The position numbers were made by a program, and so were the translations under genes. The notes below the pieces were generated by a model. It made no database searches. It saw only the letters and a list, made by a program, of their open reading frames with translations, and was not told where the DNA came from. Shown here piece by piece: positions 1 to 8,862 of a stretch of 61,746 nt of DNA (position 1 is its first letter; every line of letters begins with the position of its first letter). Where the stretch lies: assembly GCA_963506915.1 (NCBI GenBank), contig CAUORE010000007.1, positions 1-61,746 on the forward strand, written 5' to 3'. Source of the stretch: JABCPE02 sp963506915. Lineage in GTDB: Bacteria > Bacteroidota > Bacteroidia > Flavobacteriales > Weeksellaceae.

Positions 1-193
1 AATATTCCTCTGGATATGGAACATAAAGCGGAAGCTGCTGTATCGTATGCCAGAACCCCCCTTTGAATATCAGGTAATTATTATGCTTTTCTGGTCGGAA
101 AGCTGTCTGGAGAACAGCCACCAATGACAATCCAAACCACAAAACACCAATAAAACGATAATTCTGAAAGAGCTTTTTTATCATCAAATTCAT
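1..193 (-). CDS. Partial GT87/DUF2029-like glycosyltransferase, N-terminus only
   Basis: Reading leftward from an ATG at 193, an open frame runs off the window edge after 64 codons. An in-frame alternative ATG lies at 184, giving MIKKLFQNYRF. The N-terminus has one hydrophobic segment (about residues 13-27), then a motif of the form NNYLIFKGGFWH and a PYPEEY sequence. I recognise this as the opening of polyprenyl-phosphate-dependent, multi-TM GT87 (DUF2029) enzymes of flavobacteria, which add sugars on the periplasmic face. It lies 25 bp downstream of a GT4 gene on the same strand, so it continues the polysaccharide cluster. Only the first turn of the protein is visible, so the family call is tentative. 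Confidence 0.55.
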   Translation of the reverse strand, partial: MNLMIKKLFQNYRFIGVLWFGLSLVAVLQTAFRPEKHNNYLIFKGGFWHTIQQLPLYVPYPEEY

Positions 194-217
194 AAATTTA
201 ATAAAATAGTGGCAAAT

Positions 218-1351
218 TTATAGTATTTCTGTCCATTTTTCTAAAATCTTTCCTTTTTTCCATTTCTGGGATTCTTCATAGGAAGATTTATTTAAATTAT
301 TATAAATATCCTGATTCATTATTAGATATTCCAACTTTTCTCTGAATATCTTCTTGTCTCCCAATGGTATCAGAAAACCATTATTTTCATTAATGATATC
401 CGAAGGTCCGTAGTTGCAATCATAAGCAACAAGGACATTAGAACAGAACATAGCTTCTACTAGTACAGTAGGCAGACCTTCCTTTAAAGAAGTGGATACG
501 AAGATTTTAGATTTATCTAATAGTTTTGAAATTTCATCTATGTTTTTTGAGCCTAAAAAAGATACATTTGCATCAAGCCCCTTGTCTTTTACATATTTTT
601 CTAAATTATTTCTTTCCACTCCATCGCCTATAATTTGTAAAATCCAGTCTTTTGGAAGATTAGATTGTTCAAAAATTTCCAATAATTCTCCTACATTTTT
701 GCCTTTATCCAGCCTCCCCACAAAGGAAATAATATTCTCTTTGCTTTCCGATGGTATAAATTTTTTACTTTCAAAAGGCTCTCCTATAATATTAGGAATA
801 AAGAAAGTTTTACTAAAATGCTTGTAATACTGGACAGAAGGAGTATTGATACATACTATACCTTTTAGATTTTTATAAAATTTTCTTAGTTTTTTATTAT
901 AGAGCCATCCACCCACATTGTAATCTGTGTGTTCCCAAGCTATTGTTTTAGCTGCAATATTTTTAAATGTACCTAAAAAAGATGAAATTTTATACCAGCA
1001 GGATATAATGGTATCATAATTCTGATGGTTTTTTAGAAGCCAATTTTTGAGCAATAAATAAACCCCAATATGAGAAATATACGAATTGATATTCTGTATT
1101 TTAGGAATGAATTTGAGATATTTTACATTAAATTCACAAATTCCCCATGCCCAATGCGAAAACATATCCGCCGTATGGATTTTAATGTTTTTATTTAATG
1201 AATAAAATGCGTCTGTTTTACTCGTCAGCAATAGGATTTCAACTTCATGTCCCTGCTCCACAAGTTCATTGGCAAGATTAGTCATCACTCTGGCAACTCC
1301 CCCAGGATTAAAAAGCACATAATATATCAATAAAATTTTCTTTTTTTTCAT
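218..1351 (-). CDS. Glycosyltransferase family 4 (GT-B fold)
   Basis: A 377-residue cytoplasmic, membrane-associated GT-B glycosyltransferase, expected to move a sugar from a nucleotide-sugar donor to a lipid-linked glycan. The N-terminal half opens with the family's glycine-rich loop (NPGGVARVMTNLANEL, residues 15-30). The C-terminal donor domain shows the GRLDKGKN strand-loop (212-219) and the EGLPTVLVEAM motif (291-301), whose glutamates contact the donor. Length is normal for GT4. It lies 10 bp after the GT2 gene and upstream of the partial GT87-like gene, all on the minus strand, so co-transcription is likely. The specific sugar and linkage cannot be read from sequence. Confidence 0.9.
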   Translation of the reverse strand: MKKKKILLIYYVLFNPGGVARVMTNLANELVEQGHEVEILLLTSKTDAFYSLNKNIKIHTADMFSHWAWGICEFNVKYLKFIPKIQNINSYISHIGVYLLLKNWLLKNHQNYDTIISCWYKISSFLGTFKNIAAKTIAWEHTDYNVGGWLYNKKLRKFYKNLKGIVCINTPSVQYYKHFSKTFFIPNIIGEPFESKKFIPSESKENIISFVGRLDKGKNVGELLEIFEQSNLPKDWILQIIGDGVERNNLEKYVKDKGLDANVSFLGSKNIDEISKLLDKSKIFVSTSLKEGLPTVLVEAMFCSNVLVAYDCNYGPSDIINENNGFLIPLGDKKIFREKLEYLIMNQDIYNNLNKSSYEESQKWKKGKILEKWTEIL

Positions 1352-1361
1352 TTTTTACCAT

Positions 1362-2258
1362 TTATTTTAGCTTATGATAAACAAAACTCATAGGAAAAAT
1401 CAGTATTCCTAATATTTTGATAATTATATTTTTGGGAGAAGAGATAACCTCTGATATTGGAGTTCTATTTTTTAATGAATAATATTGATAACCAATAAGA
1501 TTCCTAAGAAGAGTTTTGGGATGGCTATAAATTTTATCTGCATAAACATTGATGAAAGTAAGATAACTTTGCGATAGCCCAAAAGCATTTTTGACATCAT
1601 AGAAACTATTCGCCAATGAATGTTCATCTTCCAAATCTCTGTGATAGACTCTCACTGCTTTATTGATAAATCTATGTTTCCCCTGCACATCGAACAAAAA
1701 CTGATACACTCCCTCTGGAATAAAGCCTTTTCCTAAATATTTTTCCTCCTGTAAGTTCATATTTTGGAAAACCTTTGTAAAGCCAAGTCCCCATTTATCA
1801 CCTTTCACTTTGTAGTGGTATCTCATCTCAAAGATAGAGCAGTCCAGCGGCGATTTTGGATATTCTTCACCGATGAGTTGTCCTTTTTCATCCACTGCCA
1901 GCCCACACACAAAAACAATATCATCTGGAACATTTTCTATTTCACCAAGTAAAATTTCTAAAGCGTTCGGCAGGATAGCATCATCTGAATCCAAAATCGT
2001 AAAATACTCTGTATTACAAAACTTTACACCTCTTATAATAGATATAAATTTATGAGCATTTTCCTGATAATGATATTCAATCTCAAAATGAGCATTTTGT
2101 TTAAAATTTTCTACTAAATCTTTAGTATTATCAGTCGAGCCATCGTCTATAATCAGCCATTTAAAGTCTCTGATTGTCTGATTTTTAAGAGACTCAAAAG
2201 TTCTTCCTAGAGTATGTGCCCTATTATAAGTAGGTGTAAAAATGGTAATTTTTTCCAT
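1362..2258 (-). CDS. Glycosyltransferase family 2 (GT-A fold)
   Basis: A 298-residue GT2 enzyme for extracellular or O-antigen-type polysaccharide assembly. The N-terminus FTPTYNRAHTLGRTFESL is the classic GT2 start. IIDDGSTD (36-43) holds the nucleotide-binding Asp pair, and LDSDDA (89-94) is the metal-binding DxD site. After about residue 220 the family similarity fades; the last 30 residues are hydrophobic and basic and may form a membrane-contacting helix. It sits between two GT4 genes with short spacers (10 and 8 bp), consistent with an operon read leftward. Donor and acceptor are unknown. Confidence 0.9.
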   Translation of the reverse strand: MEKITIFTPTYNRAHTLGRTFESLKNQTIRDFKWLIIDDGSTDNTKDLVENFKQNAHFEIEYHYQENAHKFISIIRGVKFCNTEYFTILDSDDAILPNALEILLGEIENVPDDIVFVCGLAVDEKGQLIGEEYPKSPLDCSIFEMRYHYKVKGDKWGLGFTKVFQNMNLQEEKYLGKGFIPEGVYQFLFDVQGKHRFINKAVRVYHRDLEDEHSLANSFYDVKNAFGLSQSYLTFINVYADKIYSHPKTLLRNLIGYQYYSLKNRTPISEVISSPKNIIIKILGILIFPMSFVYHKLK

Positions 2259-2266
2259 GCTAAAAA

Positions 2267-3415
2267 TTAGTTTTTCAGGACATTTTCAAAAACTTCAGTA
2301 ATCTGTTGGTAGATTTTCTTTTCATCAAATTTCTCATCGGCATTTTTTGTCCCTTTTGTTATTTTTTCCACCAGATTTTTATCTGTTAAAAATTGTTTCA
2401 TCGCTTCATAGATAGCGTCTTCATTACAATCCACCAAAACGCCATCTACTCCATCCTCTATCATCTCTGGAATCCCCCCTACATTTGTAGAAATAATAGG
2501 TTTTTCCAGCCCCATAACTTCTCCTATTGTCAATGGATAACTCTCTGATTGTGAAGGCATAACAAAATAATCTGACGCTTTAATATAAGGCCAAGGATTT
2601 TTCTGACTATCCAAAAGCATAAAGGTCTCTTCTACTCCTAATTCCTTACGCTGTTTTTTCAAATTTTCCATTTCATTTCCCCCGCCAATCACAGCTATAG
2701 AGTGTTTTAATCCATTATCTAAGAGCCTTTTATGAACTCTCATCAGAGCACTATAGCCTTTTCTGCTGTGCAGCCTTCCCATCGAAGAAAAAACAGGTCT
2801 TATAGGATAATCCACCTCAAAAGCATCGGCTTTACTTCTAGATTCGGATAACTTTATAACATTATATATCACTGAACTTTTGGGATAGCTCACTCCATAG
2901 ATATCCTCTATCACTTGCCGCGTTTGTTTGGCTCCAAAAATCATCCAGTCAAACTTTTTCATTAGGTTTATTCGATTCATGACACGGCTCTTGTTATTAT
3001 CATAACTCACATCCGTATGAAACCAGCCTACCTTTTTTGATTTTTTATTGGGAGAATTCAGCACCATCTCAAACTCAGCATAGCCAGGAGAAACCTCTAT
3101 ATCATAGTTTTCTTTTACCTTTAAAGCATACAATAAAGATGGAAACTGCTTATAAATCTCCAATCTTATACGCCTCATCACAAGCTGAATTTTCTGGATA
3201 AAAGGATTTTTAGACATTTGTTCCCTTCCTTTTTCCACCACGATGAGTTTTATATCTTTCGGAATTTCAGAAACCAACTCACCTTGATAAAGATTGAGCA
3301 TCAGCGTCAAATCAAATTTTTCCTTAGGAAGATTTCTCAATAAATCCAGCACGACCCTAGGAACGCCGCCCATCTCGATGGAACGCAAACGAAAAAGAAC
3401 TTTTATTTTTTTCAT
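2267..3415 (-). CDS. Glycosyltransferase family 4
   Basis: A GT-B fold glycosyltransferase of 382 residues from the ATG at 3415. A longer frame would need a TTG at 3430 and would overlap the upstream gene; the ATG lies 4 bp after the acyltransferase stop, so I prefer it. The start MKKIKVLFRLRSIEMGGVPR contains the GGVPRVV loop. The C-terminal domain has SSMGRLHSRKG and PSQSESYPLTIGEVMGLEKP, the family's donor-binding Glu region, then ISTNVGGIPEMIEDGVDG. It belongs to the leftward polysaccharide operon. Substrate specificity is not predictable. Confidence 0.9.
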   Translation of the reverse strand: MKKIKVLFRLRSIEMGGVPRVVLDLLRNLPKEKFDLTLMLNLYQGELVSEIPKDIKLIVVEKGREQMSKNPFIQKIQLVMRRIRLEIYKQFPSLLYALKVKENYDIEVSPGYAEFEMVLNSPNKKSKKVGWFHTDVSYDNNKSRVMNRINLMKKFDWMIFGAKQTRQVIEDIYGVSYPKSSVIYNVIKLSESRSKADAFEVDYPIRPVFSSMGRLHSRKGYSALMRVHKRLLDNGLKHSIAVIGGGNEMENLKKQRKELGVEETFMLLDSQKNPWPYIKASDYFVMPSQSESYPLTIGEVMGLEKPIISTNVGGIPEMIEDGVDGVLVDCNEDAIYEAMKQFLTDKNLVEKITKGTKNADEKFDEKKIYQQITEVFENVLKN

Positions 3416-3419
3416 AAAA

Positions 3420-4493
3420 TTATTTCCCAAATTTATTTCTAATCCATTGATTAGCAGGTTCTTCTACATATTTAAATAAAATAATAGAGATAACATTGAA
3501 AATAATAAATAGAAACAACTTATTACTCCAAATACCCTCATCAATAAAGGTAGAAAGAAAACCTCTATGAATTAAATAAAATATATAAGATGCCTTTCCC
3601 AAAAGTATCATAATAGGTAAAGATAAAAATCTACTGATGAATGTTTTTTCATGGATAAGCCCCCATAAAAGAGGAGCAATACCCAAAAAGGATAAAAATC
3701 CCATTTCTATGAATCTACCTATATCTGTTTTTAGATGAAAAATTTCTCTAAAATAGGAGATTCCCAAAAAATAAATCATAATGAAAAAACACCCTATATA
3801 AGTTATAAAATTAAATTTCATCTTAACAGTATATTTTTTCATAAATAAAGCTAGTCCTATCCCTGCAAAAAATTCAATAATATATGGATGAATATTACTT
3901 TGCATAAATTCTCCTATGTTTTCCATATCTTTGAAAACCACTTTCAAAAACATACCAAAAACAAAAATAACTATAGGAAGAACTAAAACTCCCACCCATT
4001 TCATTTTCCGAAGCAAAATAAAGTAAATTGGCGCAGAAAAATAAAATAATTCTTCTAATGTAAGTGTCCATCCTTGAGATATCCCTACAGACATATAATC
4101 CTTAAAGAAAGCTTTGGTCATTGTAAAACTCAAAATAGCCTCAATAGTAAGCTCTTTACTCCAACCTGTATCAATAAAAGTCAATCCAAATCCTAATGCT
4201 GTAATAAGAAAATACATAGGATAAATTCTCGCAAATCGATTAACCATATATTTTTTAAACTGAATAGGATGATCATCAAAATAGCGATAAGTTATAAGAA
4301 ATCCACTCAATACGAAAAACATATCTACACCAATATGAAACTCCCAAATGATATCAGCAATCCATTTAGGATATGCATGATTTCTATTTTTGAATGGAAA
4401 AAAATGATAAATGAAGATAATCCAAGCTGCTATCGCTCGGAATCCTGTGAGAACAGGGAAAAATTGTTTTATTGGTGTTATTTTATCTGACAT
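3420..4493 (-). CDS. Acyltransferase-3 family membrane O-acyltransferase
   Basis: A 357-residue polytopic inner-membrane protein of the OafA/NodX acyltransferase-3 family, which transfers acetyl or similar groups to sugar hydroxyls of surface polysaccharide. About ten hydrophobic helices are visible. The N-terminal FRAIAAWIIFIYHFF segment carries the family Arg (R19) and the catalytic His (H30). FVLSGFLITYRYF and RFARIYPMYF are the other conserved blocks. There is no C-terminal SGNH domain. It is the first gene of the leftward cluster and is followed by the GT4 start after 4 bp. It probably decorates the glycan made by the downstream glycosyltransferases. Confidence 0.9.
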   Translation of the reverse strand: MSDKITPIKQFFPVLTGFRAIAAWIIFIYHFFPFKNRNHAYPKWIADIIWEFHIGVDMFFVLSGFLITYRYFDDHPIQFKKYMVNRFARIYPMYFLITALGFGLTFIDTGWSKELTIEAILSFTMTKAFFKDYMSVGISQGWTLTLEELFYFSAPIYFILLRKMKWVGVLVLPIVIFVFGMFLKVVFKDMENIGEFMQSNIHPYIIEFFAGIGLALFMKKYTVKMKFNFITYIGCFFIMIYFLGISYFREIFHLKTDIGRFIEMGFLSFLGIAPLLWGLIHEKTFISRFLSLPIMILLGKASYIFYLIHRGFLSTFIDEGIWSNKLFLFIIFNVISIILFKYVEEPANQWIRNKFGK

Positions 4494-4808
4494 TACAATT
4501 GGCTTCTTTCTTATTTAAATCATTTTATCTAATGAATACGACTATTTTGTTCTTTCATAAGAATTTCTCAAGTTTAATCTCACCGCACAAATTTAGTAAA
4601 TTTCTAGATAGTTCGTTTCTTTATTGAAAATCATTTTTCCTCATTTATGAATAATCTTATATCAAAATATCGCAACCTTTGAAACCTTTATTTCATGGGA
4701 TTTGGGAACACTTATACTTCAAACTCTCCCGCTTTCATCACAAATCAGACAAAAATCATTCATATACTTCCAAATATGTAATGTGATTTTCATCTTTTTA
4801 ACTCTAAT
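4494..4808. other. Intergenic region between the polysaccharide cluster and the immunity-like genes
   Basis: A 315-bp stretch with no convincing gene. A minus-strand TAAATTTG matching the flavobacterial -7 element (TANNTTTG) lies at 4588-4595, about 95 bp before the acyltransferase ATG, but I see no TTG at the expected -33 distance. No strong hairpin terminator is evident for the minus-strand gene that ends at 4809. Confidence 0.45.
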
Positions 4809-5294
4809 TTAAAAACCATAATCAGTTGCCATATTTCCTTTGAAAATAGGTTTTTCTTCAGTAGGAATTAAGTTCAAGCCAAAAGTTTTACCTAAAACAT
4901 CATCTATATAACTTACAATTATGAGATGATACCAACCATTAGACACCGCAAATGACAAACTTTTGTTTTCAGTGAGCCTTGTAATATCTGATAAATAACC
5001 TATTCCTGTTACCTTTATTTTTCCAGAAACCACCTGTAACCCCCATCCTTGAGAAATTACTTTATAATTAACAGGAAGTTTTTCAAGTATTTTAAAGGCA
5101 TAATCATCAGCCGTTACTCCTATGATAGGAACAACTATTCCTTCTTGAGTAATGTTATCACCATGCTGTGTTTCTGTAAAATATGCAAGCACATTTTTAT
5201 CATTAAGATGATAACGATACAGATATTCCTGCATCAGCTTAGGCTCATAAATAGCAAAACCTTCTAATTCTGCAAAAATCTTCTTGGTATTCAT
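4809..5294 (-). CDS. Hypothetical protein in immunity-like cluster
   Basis: A soluble 161-residue protein that I do not recognise. It starts MNTKKIFAELEGFAIYEPKL, has no signal peptide or membrane segment, and looks alpha/beta with a strand-rich second half (VSNGWYHLIIVSYIDD). It is the last of four same-strand genes that include an SMI1/KNR4 protein and an Imm17-like protein, so by context it may be an immunity protein for a polymorphic toxin. That is inference from neighbours only; no domain signature supports it. Confidence 0.6.
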   Translation of the reverse strand: MNTKKIFAELEGFAIYEPKLMQEYLYRYHLNDKNVLAYFTETQHGDNITQEGIVVPIIGVTADDYAFKILEKLPVNYKVISQGWGLQVVSGKIKVTGIGYLSDITRLTENKSLSFAVSNGWYHLIIVSYIDDVLGKTFGLNLIPTEEKPIFKGNMATDYGF

Positions 5295-5334
5295 TGATTT
5301 ACTTGATTTTAAAGAAAATATATGATTAAAATCT

Positions 5335-6222
5335 TTATTCAGTATCTTTTATCCAATCATAAAAACCACTTTCTCGCAATTTAGCTTCATACTCTTGAAC
5401 AGCCTTTTCATCATACTTTTCTCTTTGGGTAAACTTTTCTTTTTCAAAATAAACATCCATTGGGTTCAGTCCATAAAGCTGAGCGATGAGTGATGCTAAG
5501 TTCATACCAGAATAATGGTTGTAAAGCACATAAATCATCAGTCTAAAATCTGTTTCCTCTATCTTCGGGAAAGCCTTTTGGATAAACTGAATGGATTTGT
5601 AATGCCGAACTTTATCAGGATCTACTATTTCATTCAGCCAGTCGGTATACCACATTTCAAAAGTGAGTTTTTCTCCTTTTTCATTAAATTCAGGCCATAT
5701 CCCACCATAATCCTGACGACTGTCGAGCCATATATAACCCTTTTCCTTACCATTTACCACCAGAAGATAGGAGGCTCCGTGCCCTATATGACATATTTGC
5801 AAGCAGCCACTGATGCGCTTTGTGTCCATATAGGCTTCCACCTGCTCTGGCGTAGGGCGTTCACCACCGTCCCAATCAATACTATTAAGCCATTCCTCTT
5901 CATTCCAATGCTCGGTGTAAGGGAAAGGCGTAGAGAGGTCTATAGTCCGGTCTTTCCACATCAAATCTTCCGTTGCTTCTTTAAGGGAACGCAGTCCGTA
6001 ATCGGGACCCACACAGCCATTGGCGATTTGGGTAATGAAAGTACGGTAATCAGCAGGGAAAGTGATATGATTTTCTGCCTCTATTTGGGCTACTTTTTCT
6101 TCTTTCAGCACAGGATTTATATACACTTCTCTGTGTTTTTTTAACTGAGGAAATTCCAAAAGTATCTGCAATTTCTTTTTAATTTCTTCTATATTCATGT
6201 TTTGATTATCACTAATTTCCAA
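5335..6222 (-). CDS. SMI1/KNR4 (SUKH) family protein, probable immunity protein
   Basis: A 295-residue cytoplasmic SUKH-superfamily protein. The SMI1/KNR4 signature is clear: the EEKVAQIEAENHITFPADYR region, then FITQIANGCVGPDYGLRSL, and later GYIWLDSRQDYGGIWP and FEMWYTDWLNEIVD. In bacteria such proteins are typically immunity factors that bind and neutralise polymorphic toxins. The C-terminal 90 residues extend beyond the core domain. An in-frame second Met (residue 9, MNIEEIKKK) could be the true start. It lies within a run of minus-strand genes of immunity type, but no toxin gene is present in the window. Confidence 0.85.
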   Translation of the reverse strand: MEISDNQNMNIEEIKKKLQILLEFPQLKKHREVYINPVLKEEKVAQIEAENHITFPADYRTFITQIANGCVGPDYGLRSLKEATEDLMWKDRTIDLSTPFPYTEHWNEEEWLNSIDWDGGERPTPEQVEAYMDTKRISGCLQICHIGHGASYLLVVNGKEKGYIWLDSRQDYGGIWPEFNEKGEKLTFEMWYTDWLNEIVDPDKVRHYKSIQFIQKAFPKIEETDFRLMIYVLYNHYSGMNLASLIAQLYGLNPMDVYFEKEKFTQREKYDEKAVQEYEAKLRESGFYDWIKDTE

Positions 6223-6286
6223 ATCTTAGTTTTTACAATGTTCAATTGTGCAAATGGTGTTCATAGTTTTTAAAATCACCAAATAT

Positions 6287-6922
6287 TTACCTTAATTTTT
6301 CTATATCAAAATATTCACTTTTGATGTTGTTCTTATAGTCTAGTAAATATAAGAAATCATCATAACGCTTAGGACAACGGATAAAATTATGAGAGGTATT
6401 TACTTCTATTTTCTTTTCAACTGTTTTCCATTCTTTCTCAATAGGATATGTTTCTGAAAGAGTTACAGAAGCTCTATTATTCAAGGAAAAATTAATTTTA
6501 GTATGAATATTTTTATTCTTTGAGAAAACTTTACTTTCTATCAAACTAAGAAACAAATTATTATTCTCAAAATATCTCACTTTGTCAGTGTGAAAGTATT
6601 CATAAAGGTCAAAGCGATCATAAAATAATATCAAAGGAACTATGTACTTTCCTTCAAATTTTTCTATGAAATCAATCCTTATAAAATCGTAAGCAATCTG
6701 TAAAGAGGCAAAGATTTCATCTTTTTTATAAACACACATCGTGTAAAACAGATTATTTTCAAAAGCATACTTAGCCCATTCTTCTGCACTTGTAAGATGT
6801 TTTTTTTCTTCCTTAGAAGGTTTTCCATTAAGTTTAATCTGAACAATATAATCCAAGGATAATTCTTCAGACATCACTTCTTGCATTAGCCCATTAAATT
6901 GTAAATACTCTATTCTGTACAT
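6287..6922 (-). CDS. Hypothetical protein in immunity-like cluster
   Basis: A 211-residue protein with no family I can name. It begins MYRIEYLQFNGLMQEVMSEE and is rich in aromatic and charged residues (KYIVPLILFYDRFDLYEYF), with no signal peptide and no membrane helix. The pattern of short strands with a helical middle resembles small immunity proteins. It lies 26 bp after the Imm17-like gene on the same strand, so the two may be co-transcribed. Function unknown. Confidence 0.6.
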   Translation of the reverse strand: MYRIEYLQFNGLMQEVMSEELSLDYIVQIKLNGKPSKEEKKHLTSAEEWAKYAFENNLFYTMCVYKKDEIFASLQIAYDFIRIDFIEKFEGKYIVPLILFYDRFDLYEYFHTDKVRYFENNNLFLSLIESKVFSKNKNIHTKINFSLNNRASVTLSETYPIEKEWKTVEKKIEVNTSHNFIRCPKRYDDFLYLLDYKNNIKSEYFDIEKLR

Positions 6923-6948
6923 TTTTAACTTTAAAATTGATTAAATTT

Positions 6949-7230
6949 TCACTTCCATTCACTGTAAATTTGATACATAAAATACAGCCCTATTCCCATA
7001 AAAAACAACCCGCCTAAAAATCCTATAAAACGAGCAACATCCCTCCCCATATAGCGGCTTATCTGCCCCATAGTCCAGTTGTTTTGATAATGTTCATCAG
7101 GTTCATACAGCCAGTCCCAGTCCTTTACTGCTCCCAAAACCAAACAAACCCCAAAGACAAAAGACATAAGCGAAAGCACTCCCCCAAACGCTAAAGGATT
7201 TTCTTTTATCCAATTTTTCAGCTCTTCCAT
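6949..7230 (-). CDS. Small two-TM protein, immunity protein 17-like
   Basis: A 93-residue protein with two membrane helices (about residues 13-33 and 66-86) separated by a polar loop containing MGQISRYMGRDVARFIGF. The architecture and the GRDxARxxGxLGG pattern resemble the Imm17 family of membrane immunity proteins found near polymorphic toxins in Bacteroidetes; this is from memory of the family, so moderate certainty. It would sit in the inner membrane. It is the first gene of the minus-strand immunity-like group and is separated from dapD by a terminator. Confidence 0.6.
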   Translation of the reverse strand: MEELKNWIKENPLAFGGVLSLMSFVFGVCLVLGAVKDWDWLYEPDEHYQNNWTMGQISRYMGRDVARFIGFLGGLFFMGIGLYFMYQIYSEWK

Positions 7231-7249
7231 GTTCTCCCTATTTTTAACA

Positions 7250-7278
7250 AAAAAGCGCCCTAATTAGAGCGCTTTAAA
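7250..7278 (-). terminator. Rho-independent terminator after dapD
   Basis: Arms AAAGCGC (7252-7258) and GCGCTTT (7269-7275) surround a self-complementary CTAATTAG core. Read on the minus strand, the hairpin ends in a run of T. It lies directly after the dapD stop and isolates dapD from the immunity-like genes. Confidence 0.75.
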
Positions 7279-7282
7279 TATA

Positions 7283-8095
7283 TTATACAGAAACATTATT
7301 TTCTCTAAGGGCATCATTCAGAGAGGTTTTCTTATCCGTAGATTCCTTTCTCTTACCGATAATCAGAGCACATGGCACCTGATATTCCCCTGCTGGGAAT
7401 TTCTTGGTATAGCTCCCTGGTATCACTACCGAACGAGCTGGAACTCTGCCTTTTAGCTCCACAGGTTCATTTCCTGTCACATCTATAATCTTAGTAGATG
7501 CTGTAAGAACTACATTAGCTCCCAAAACTGCTTCTTTCTCCACACGAACCCCCTCTACTACTATACATCTAGACCCCACAAAAACATCATCTTCTATAAT
7601 CACAGGAGCAGCTTGTAACGGCTCTAAAACTCCACCAATACCTACTCCACCGCTTAGATGCACATTTTTACCAATCTGAGCGCAGCTACCCACTGTAGCC
7701 CATGTATCCACCATAGTTCTGCTGTCTACATACGCCCCGATATTCACATAAGAAGGCATCAGAATAGCCCCAGAAGCGATAAAAGCACCCTCTCTCGCCA
7801 CTGCATGAGGAACAACACGAACTCCCTTCTCTGCATAGTTTTTCTTTAATGGAATTTTATCATGAAACTCAAAAGGCCCCACCTCTATCGTTTTCATCTG
7901 CTGGATAGGGAAATACATCACTACGGCTTTTTTCACCCATTCATTCACCTGCCATCCATCAGAAACAGGTTCTGCCACTCTTATTTTCCCTAAATCTAGT
8001 TCACGGATTACAGAGCGAACAGCATCCTGATAATCAGCTTGTTTTAGTAATTCTCTATTTTCCCAAGCCTCTTCTATTTTTTGTTGTAAACTCAT
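7283..8095 (-). CDS. dapD: 2,3,4,5-tetrahydropyridine-2,6-dicarboxylate N-succinyltransferase
   Basis: Catalyses succinyl-CoA-dependent N-succinylation of tetrahydrodipicolinate in the succinylase branch of lysine and diaminopimelate synthesis. The 270-residue length is typical. An N-terminal helical domain (1-100) is followed by left-handed beta-helix hexapeptide repeats (RMVDTWATVGSCAQIGKNVHL, GGVGIGGVLEPLQAAPVIIED, VFVGSRCIVVEGVRVEKEA), then a C-terminal beta region. The enzyme works as a cytoplasmic trimer. It is a single-gene unit with its own terminator; the NlpC/P60 gene upstream on the same strand is 47 bp away. Confidence 0.95.
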   Translation of the reverse strand: MSLQQKIEEAWENRELLKQADYQDAVRSVIRELDLGKIRVAEPVSDGWQVNEWVKKAVVMYFPIQQMKTIEVGPFEFHDKIPLKKNYAEKGVRVVPHAVAREGAFIASGAILMPSYVNIGAYVDSRTMVDTWATVGSCAQIGKNVHLSGGVGIGGVLEPLQAAPVIIEDDVFVGSRCIVVEGVRVEKEAVLGANVVLTASTKIIDVTGNEPVELKGRVPARSVVIPGSYTKKFPAGEYQVPCALIIGKRKESTDKKTSLNDALRENNVSV

Positions 8096-8142
8096 TTTTT
8101 TTTATTACTAATTAAAATTTATATAATTCAAAAATCACATTT

Positions 8143-8706
8143 TTAAAGAACTCTTCTCGCAAAAAGAAAAGCCTTATCCCAATAAGCCTCTTCCAGTGAA
8201 GAAATAATCACACCTTTGCTCGTAGATGCATGGATGAATTTAATTTCCCCATCATCTGTTATCGTATGAACTATCCCCACATGAGAAACCCTCTTCCCAC
8301 CAGCCGTAGCAAAGAACAATAAATCACCATGTTTTACATTCTCTATATTGATTCCCACACCTTCTTTCGCTTGGTCAGCAGAGCGTCTGGTAAGTTTAAT
8401 ATCATTTTCCGCAAAAACAGTATTCACAAATCCAGAACAGTCAAATCCAGAATAAGTCATCCCTCCCGCTCTATACGGAGCACCAAGGTATTTCTCTGCA
8501 TCAGAAAGGATGTTTGCTGCTTTGGCATTAGGTCCCTCTTTTGAAGATTTTTTATTTTTTGGTTTTGAAGGCTTTTCATTATTTGTATTATATGAATAAG
8601 AATTGTTATTAGAAATATTTTTATTTCCATAAACTCTAGCTGGCTGAGATGCTACACATGACCACAAAGAAAATGTAACCACAACTAATAATACGGTTTT
8701 TTTCAT
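8143..8706 (-). CDS. NlpC/P60 (C40) lipoprotein endopeptidase
   Basis: An envelope lipoprotein that probably cleaves peptidoglycan stem peptides. Signal peptide with lipobox LWSC places the lipidated Cys at residue 17. A low-complexity Asn/Ser/Lys-rich linker (28-60) precedes the catalytic domain. The catalytic triad is visible as Cys90 (GFDCSGFV), His142 (SHVGI) and His159 (FIHAS). The 187-residue length fits Spr/NlpC-type hydrolases. It has a good divergent promoter (8730-8761) and faces away from rpoD. Confidence 0.92.
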   Translation of the reverse strand: MKKTVLLVVVTFSLWSCVASQPARVYGNKNISNNNSYSYNTNNEKPSKPKNKKSSKEGPNAKAANILSDAEKYLGAPYRAGGMTYSGFDCSGFVNTVFAENDIKLTRRSADQAKEGVGINIENVKHGDLLFFATAGGKRVSHVGIVHTITDDGEIKFIHASTSKGVIISSLEEAYWDKAFLFARRVL

Positions 8707-8729
8707 CGAATAAAATTTTTGCTAAACGC

Positions 8730-8761
8730 CAAAGATAGTAAAAAATCAGCGAAATCACAAA
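8730..8761 (-). promoter_or_regulatory. Flavobacterial-type promoter for the NlpC/P60 gene
   Basis: On the minus strand TTTTG (about 8762-8758), then 20 bp, then TATCTTTG (8737-8730), matching TTTG-N17-23-TANNTTTG. The start codon is 23 bp beyond the -7 element. Confidence 0.6.
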
Positions 8762-8862
8762 AGAAAAACATTACTTTTTGCAGAAAAAATATTTTTAGGT
8801 GTAACCTTTATGATAATCCTGTCGTATATGTAATTAGTGAATTACAAAATACTATTTATCAA

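Noticed and set aside
5515..6144. 209-codon plus-strand frame opposite the SMI1/KNR4 gene
   Set aside because: No recognisable domain, and the minus strand carries a clear SUKH signature over the same bases.
8719..8862. N-terminal extension of RpoD
   Set aside because: It overlaps the NlpC/P60 promoter and lacks sigma-factor features; ATG 8863 gives the usual family length.
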